From Pseudoalteromonas prydzensis (GTDB lineage Bacteria; Pseudomonadota; Gammaproteobacteria; Enterobacterales; Alteromonadaceae): a DNA stretch of 64,000 nucleotides. Numbering within the stretch: position 1 is the first letter of the stretch; every line of letters begins with the position of its first letter. The position numbers and the translations under genes were made by a program. The notes below the pieces were generated by a model that did not search any database, was not told the origin of the DNA, and saw only the letters and a program-made list of their open reading frames with translations. Location: the NCBI RefSeq assembly GCF_001661495.1, contig NZ_BDDT01000001.1, positions 434,001-498,000 on the forward strand. Reading direction: 5' to 3'. Positions 60,395 through 64,000 of this stretch are shown one piece after another.

Positions 60395-60913
60395 TTACTG
60401 CCAATACTTAGCAAAAAGTTGCGGGTAAGCTAACTTTAAAAACTTAGGTTTATCTTTGAAGCGTTTACCTTGTGGCTGTTCAAGGCCTGAAGGTACAAAC
60501 GGCAATTCGTCTTCGTTTCGCTCTTCGTACAATAAACCCGCGATTAAGTCGTATTCATCTAAATACGGATAAGGCTGCTCATTTAAATGATAAACAGGAG
60601 TACAATCAGCTAGAGAATCGGCATTATCAAGTGCAGCTTTAAAAGCAGCTTCACCGCGAGAGATCAACCAACAACGAAATTCTGAAAAACCATAGTCATC
60701 ATTACAACCAGCCATTACAAATGCCGCACCGAATAACTCCCACGTATAACTTTGGCGCATACAAAGGCTAAATTGCTTATCAAACTCAATCAGCTGCTCG
60801 TCAGTCAAGTCGCTTAATAACGCTTTTAATCGTTCGCTTACCGACTCTGGCTCGGCGGTTCGATCTTCCACCGTTACTAATTGCCAAAACTCGCTAGATG
60901 AAAGTGCGCTCAT
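60395..60913 (-). CDS. DUF4240 domain-containing protein
   Basis: A 172-residue cytoplasmic protein beginning with the DUF4240 signature (FWQLVTVEDR, then LTDEQLIEFDKQF and YGFSEFRCWLISRG). The function of this family is unknown; members often occur as single small proteins. It overlaps the YwbE-like gene upstream by 4 bases, so the two are cotranscribed. Confidence 0.8.
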   Translation of the reverse strand: MSALSSSEFWQLVTVEDRTAEPESVSERLKALLSDLTDEQLIEFDKQFSLCMRQSYTWELFGAAFVMAGCNDDYGFSEFRCWLISRGEAAFKAALDNADSLADCTPVYHLNEQPYPYLDEYDLIAGLLYEERNEDELPFVPSGLEQPQGKRFKDKPKFLKLAYPQLFAKYWQ

Positions 60914-61104
60914 GACAGGATCTCTTTCACTCGCCCTACTTGGCCGTCTTCTAATTGCACTTTAATGCCATGCGGGTGATTAGGTGATTTAGTCAAAAGG
61001 CGCTCAACAACTCCCTGTGTTAATGTGCCGCTACGTTGATCTTCTTTTAAAACAATGTTGACTTCGGTGCCCGGAGTAATTTGCGAACGAGTAGGTACTG
61101 CCAT
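60910..61104 (-). CDS. YwbE family protein
   Basis: A 64-residue protein of the YwbE family (DUF2196), recognised by GTEVNIVLKEDQRSGTLTQG and the HPHGIKVQLEDG stretch. Its role is unknown. Length is typical. It is directly upstream of the DUF4240 gene, with a 4-base overlap. Confidence 0.85.
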   Translation of the reverse strand: MAVPTRSQITPGTEVNIVLKEDQRSGTLTQGVVERLLTKSPNHPHGIKVQLEDGQVGRVKEILS

Positions 61105-61161
61105 AATGGATCTCTTTTACTATTTTGTTGGATTATAGCTGCATGTGAACGCTATACCAAA

Positions 61162-61623
61162 TCAAACAATGCTAATAACAATAGCTTGTCGTTCATTAGT
61201 AGTTAAAATTGATACTAGATGCGTATTTATCTCGCTAACACTACCCAATATTTGAAAATCAAAACCTTGCCCATTACCATCAAGAATACAACTTAAGTAA
61301 TTGTCAGCGATTGTGATTTTGCTAATCCTTGTGATATCAACCTCAGATATCTTTTTTATTGGCGCCTGTTTTATCACGAGCTCATTATTAACTCGAGTGA
61401 TGGCATTCACTAGCGAATGTTGTTGTATAAACTTATCGCTGTAACGACGCGAAAACGCCCAAAATGCAATTGAGATTATAAAGCCATTACTAAAAACAGG
61501 TATCGGAGTCTCATTAGTTGATGCTGTTACTTGATAAATGCCTAGAATAAAAAAAAGCAATGCAAGTGCTAATAAACTGTATTGTTTCTGCTTGTTAGAT
61601 AAATTTGAAAATACGCTAATCAT
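61162..61623 (-). CDS. hypothetical membrane protein
   Basis: A 153-residue protein with two hydrophobic segments near residues 14-32 and 42-57, followed by a soluble domain of about 95 residues. No family is recognised. The layout resembles small PH-domain-like membrane proteins, which is only a guess. It is the last gene of a three-gene minus-strand cluster. Confidence 0.6.
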   Translation of the reverse strand: MISVFSNLSNKQKQYSLLALALLFFILGIYQVTASTNETPIPVFSNGFIISIAFWAFSRRYSDKFIQQHSLVNAITRVNNELVIKQAPIKKISEVDITRISKITIADNYLSCILDGNGQGFDFQILGSVSEINTHLVSILTTNERQAIVISIV

Positions 61624-61635
61624 AAGTAAGTTCGC

Positions 61636-61908
61636 TCAAAAGCTTATTGTCGGTGACTTAATGTTAATGGCTGAAAGCTGTGCTTTGATCTCATTTTCAA
61701 TAGCGGGTAATTGTTGCTGTTCAGTCGCCTCTGACAGTGATAGTTCATCGATAAAAAAACAACTCACATGCAAGCTGTCATGTATTTTTTTTAGATTAAC
61801 GGCATGGGTCAAGTGACTAAAACCAGTACACTGATCTTTTATATTTTCACAAGCTATGGTTAGAGCTTTACGAAGTGCTTTGTCCAATTGCTTTTCTGTT
61901 TTAGTCAT
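61636..61908 (-). CDS. hypothetical protein
   Basis: A 90-residue, mostly soluble protein, predicted mixed alpha/beta by eye; no family recognised. It overlaps the upstream lipoprotein gene by 8 bases and lies 12 bases before the membrane protein gene, so the three are likely one operon. Confidence 0.6.
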   Translation of the reverse strand: MTKTEKQLDKALRKALTIACENIKDQCTGFSHLTHAVNLKKIHDSLHVSCFFIDELSLSEATEQQQLPAIENEIKAQLSAINIKSPTISF

Positions 61909-62122
61909 TTTTTTCTGCGTGCTCAGTTGTTCTGCTCTTTTTATATTCGTCGTAGCTATCTTGCTGGCGTTTTACGCATTCATGGTACTCTTTATCTGCC
62001 ATGTAACTACATTCTCCTAGTCGGGCAGATTGAATTTCGTGATATCGCGCATCGGTACTACAAGCGGTTAAGAAAAGTGCTATCACAGCACCGATGACAT
62101 ATTTTAGCTTATTAAAAAGCAT
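61901..62122 (-). CDS. small lipoprotein
   Basis: A 73-residue lipoprotein: signal peptide with lipobox LTAC (Cys21), then a charged, helical mature part with CSYMADKEYHEC and a C-terminus rich in Lys and Glu. No family is recognised. First gene of the small cluster. Confidence 0.7.
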   Translation of the reverse strand: MLFNKLKYVIGAVIALFLTACSTDARYHEIQSARLGECSYMADKEYHECVKRQQDSYDEYKKSRTTEHAEKND

Positions 62123-62221
62123 TAAAAATTCCTTACATTTTTAACAGGAAAAGTAATTCATCCTTGGTGATTTTACTGTATATTGCAGACGTTTTATATC
62201 ACTAACCGTTAAGGGCTCATT

Positions 62222-63034
62222 ATGATGTTGTCGCAGTTACAAGAGCTGTTCCAGCGTATCGATAAAAGTAAAATATTTCAATCATTTGTTATTGCCGTTA
62301 TTGTTGTCTCAGCACTGACCGTTGGTGCGCATACCTATTCATTACACCCAACTGTAGAGTTTGCGTTGCATTGGATGGATGTTGGCATAACCGTGTTTTT
62401 CTTAATCGAACTTATTATTCGCTATGTAGCAAGCAAAGGTCTCAAAGACTTTTTTAGCAAAGGCTGGAATATTTTTGATTTCATTATCGTTGTAGGTAGC
62501 TTATACCCTGCTGCGGGATCAACCATATTTATAGCTCGCTTACTGCGTATATTCCGTGTACTACGATTAGTGTCAATGATCCCGGAGCTACGCTTGCTAG
62601 TAAACTCATTGCTCAAAGCGATACCGCAAATGGGTTATATCGCCTTGTTAATGTTTGTGATCTTTTATATTTATGCCGCTACAGGCAGTATGTTATTTGC
62701 AGATATAAACCAAGTACTCTGGGGTGATGTATCAATCTCAATGCTAACGCTATTTAGAATTGCGACCTTTGAAGATTGGACCGACGTAATGTATGAAACC
62801 ATGGCGGTCTATAAACTGAGCTGGATTTATTACCTGACGTTTATATTCCTAACCGCCTTTGTGTTTTTAAATATGATGGTCGGCGCAATTCTTGAAGTAA
62901 TGTCCGAAGAGCATCGCAATGCCCGAGAAGAGCAAGCAGATGTAGACTCTTTGCCTGCAACCCAAGGACAAGTTAATGAGCTCAAAGCACAAGTTGCAGA
63001 GCTTACACAACTAATAAAAAATCAACGCTCATAG
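62222..63034 (+). CDS. bacterial voltage-gated cation channel (BacNav-like)
   Basis: A 270-residue ion transport protein with six membrane segments. S4 carries regularly spaced arginines (RLLRIFRVLRLV, near residues 105-116). The pore has a selectivity-filter-like FRIATFEDWTD near 178-188, close to the TLESWS type of NaChBac. A C-terminal coiled coil (residues about 245-268) would hold the tetramer together, as in other bacterial Nav channels. It likely passes Na+ into the cell on depolarisation. It converges on a chemotaxis receptor gene. Confidence 0.9.
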   Translation: MMLSQLQELFQRIDKSKIFQSFVIAVIVVSALTVGAHTYSLHPTVEFALHWMDVGITVFFLIELIIRYVASKGLKDFFSKGWNIFDFIIVVGSLYPAAGSTIFIARLLRIFRVLRLVSMIPELRLLVNSLLKAIPQMGYIALLMFVIFYIYAATGSMLFADINQVLWGDVSISMLTLFRIATFEDWTDVMYETMAVYKLSWIYYLTFIFLTAFVFLNMMVGAILEVMSEEHRNAREEQADVDSLPATQGQVNELKAQVAELTQLIKNQRS

Positions 63035-63042
63035 TAAAAAAT

Positions 63043-63061
63043 AGGCCAGCTTAGCTGGCCT
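63043..63061. terminator. Rho-independent terminator between channel and chemotaxis genes
   Basis: AGGCCAGC and GCTGGCCT form an 8-bp GC-rich stem with a TTA loop. On the minus strand it is followed by ATTTTTTAC, ideal for the chemotaxis gene; it may also stop the channel transcript. Confidence 0.88.
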
Positions 63062-63069
63062 CCTATTAA

Positions 63070-64000
63070 TTACACTTTAAATTTTCCTACCAACTCAGTT
63101 AATACTGACGAAAGTCGATTCATTTTATCACCATTTTCGTGTGTCGCATTCGCAATATCACTAACATCATCGGCAACATGTTTTATCTCAGTAACATTAC
63201 GGTTGATGTCTTCTGCAACATGTTGCTGCTCTTCTGCAGCGGTCGCTATTTGTGTATTTAAATCACTGATAGTTGCAATCGATGTGGTGATCTCAGCAAA
63301 CTGTTGTTGTGCCGAGTGTGATAACTCCACCGTTTTATGGGTGCTTTCAAGGCTGCGATTCATTTCACTAGACACTTGCGCAGACATACTACGTAGCTTA
63401 TCAAGTTGTGATGCAATCTCTTGCGTTGATTCAGCAGTGCGTTGCGACAATGCGCGTACTTCATCGGCTACAACAGCAAAGCCTCTACCATGCTCTCCTG
63501 CTCGCGCTGCTTCTATTGCAGCATTGAGGGCCAGTAAATTTGTTTGCTCTGAAATACCGCGAATAACATTCAAAATAGACATGATGTTTTCACTTTCAGC
63601 ATCAAGCTGTGAAATATCAGCACTGGCTTTAGTGATCACCACTGAGAGTTGTTCAACACTTTGCACAGTTTGTGTGATCACCGATTGACCAAGCTCTGAC
63701 GCTTGTTGTGTTTGCATTGCAAGATCCGCCGCATTAGCACAGCTTGCCGACACTTCATTGGCGGTCGCGGCCATTTCGTTAATTGCTGTGGCTGCCATTT
63801 CCAGTGCTTGCTGCTGCTGTGAGGTCGCCCCTGTTAACTGCCCTGCTTGTGAAGAGGTCTGCTGCGATGCATCAGAGACATCTTTAGCGCACTCGTTGAT
63901 TTGCGTAACCAGCTCCGCAATCAGGTTTAAAAATAAATTAAAACTATTCGCAAGTTTTGCCGTTTCATCTTTGGTTTTGATCACTAATCGCTTGGTTAAA
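63070..64000 (-). CDS. methyl-accepting chemotaxis protein (partial, N-terminus outside window)
   Basis: The frame is open to the window edge, so the sensor part is missing. Visible are the end of a HAMP domain and the full signalling domain: a long helical hairpin whose tip has the diagnostic [20 protein letters not shown] and the following [15 protein letters not shown]. It relays a sensed stimulus to CheA and CheW to control swimming. The stimulus cannot be inferred. Its 3' end faces the voltage-gated channel gene. Confidence 0.92.
   Translation of the reverse strand, partial: LTKRLVIKTKDETAKLANSFNLFLNLIAELVTQINECAKDVSDASQQTSSQAGQLTGATSQQQQALEMAATAINEMAATANEVSASCANAADLAMQTQQASELGQSVITQTVQSVEQLSVVITKASADISQLDAESENIMSILNVIRGISEQTNLLALNAAIEAARAGEHGRGFAVVADEVRALSQRTAESTQEIASQLDKLRSMSAQVSSEMNRSLESTHKTVELSHSAQQQFAEITTSIATISDLNTQIATAAEEQQHVAEDINRNVTEIKHVADDVSDIANATHENGDKMNRLSSVLTELVGKFKV

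Noticed and set aside
63203..63688. Long plus-strand frame within the chemotaxis receptor gene
   Set aside because: Ser/Cys/Ala-rich product of the antisense strand of a clear signalling domain, a common shadow effect of its helical codon pattern.

Overview
The window looks like a chromosomal stretch of a marine gammaproteobacterium, most like Alteromonadales and probably Pseudoalteromonas. It is AT-rich, has several large TonB-dependent receptors without SusD partners, uses a TRAP uptake system, and carries a SOS-controlled umuDC pair. This assignment is inference from gene content; no rRNA, tRNA or CRISPR array was seen.

Layout. Positions 1-6.2 kb hold ordinary genes: a cut-off membrane or exported protein, two patatin-like lipases, an alanine/glycine:Na+ symporter, a DMT exporter and a luciferase-like monooxygenase. 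Positions 6.35-48.6 kb form one large pectin-use locus. It has three TonB receptors, two rhamnogalacturonan acetylesterases, GH28, two GH105 enzymes (one fused to a DUF4861 domain), GH43, an alpha/beta esterase, a PL1 pectate lyase, a 2056-residue surface lipoprotein with pectin methylesterase (CE8) and pectate lyase (PL1) domains, and a separate CE8. It also has a TRAP transporter and the full catabolic set: uxaC, uxaB, uxaA, kduI, kduD, kdgK and eda. A LacI-type regulator gene lies inside the locus.

How the pectin locus works together (known pathways applied to these genes). Surface and periplasmic enzymes de-esterify and cut homogalacturonan and rhamnogalacturonan. TonB receptors import oligomers and the TRAP system imports uronates. 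Unsaturated ends flow through KduI and KduD, and galacturonate through UxaC-UxaB-UxaA, both to 2-keto-3-deoxygluconate; KdgK and Eda finish the route. A palindrome, TTGCCACCGGTGGCAA or close variants, occurs in front of almost every transcription unit. It usually sits just past a predicted -10 box, as expected for a LacI-family repressor. Two TonB receptor promoters carry operator pairs with exactly the same 156-bp spacing.

Positions 48.8-64 kb hold a siderophore-interacting protein with a divergent MarR regulator, then umuD with a LexA box, then umuC. umuC is split by an approximately 8.0-kb element (50848-58861) lying between 6-bp direct repeats ATTGAT and ending in inverted repeats TTATGGCTACT. 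The element encodes two tyrosine recombinases, a tyrosine-recombinase-fold protein and a small coiled-coil protein, which matches my recollection of the core of strand-biased circularizing integrative elements (intA-tfp-intB-srap). Its cargo is merR, merC and a GDCCVxC protein. The insertion falls exactly between the codons of the catalytic Asp101 and Glu102 of UmuC, and clean excision would restore a 419-residue polymerase. After umuC come small hypothetical genes, a YwbE-like and a DUF4240 gene, a bacterial voltage-gated channel and a cut-off chemotaxis receptor.
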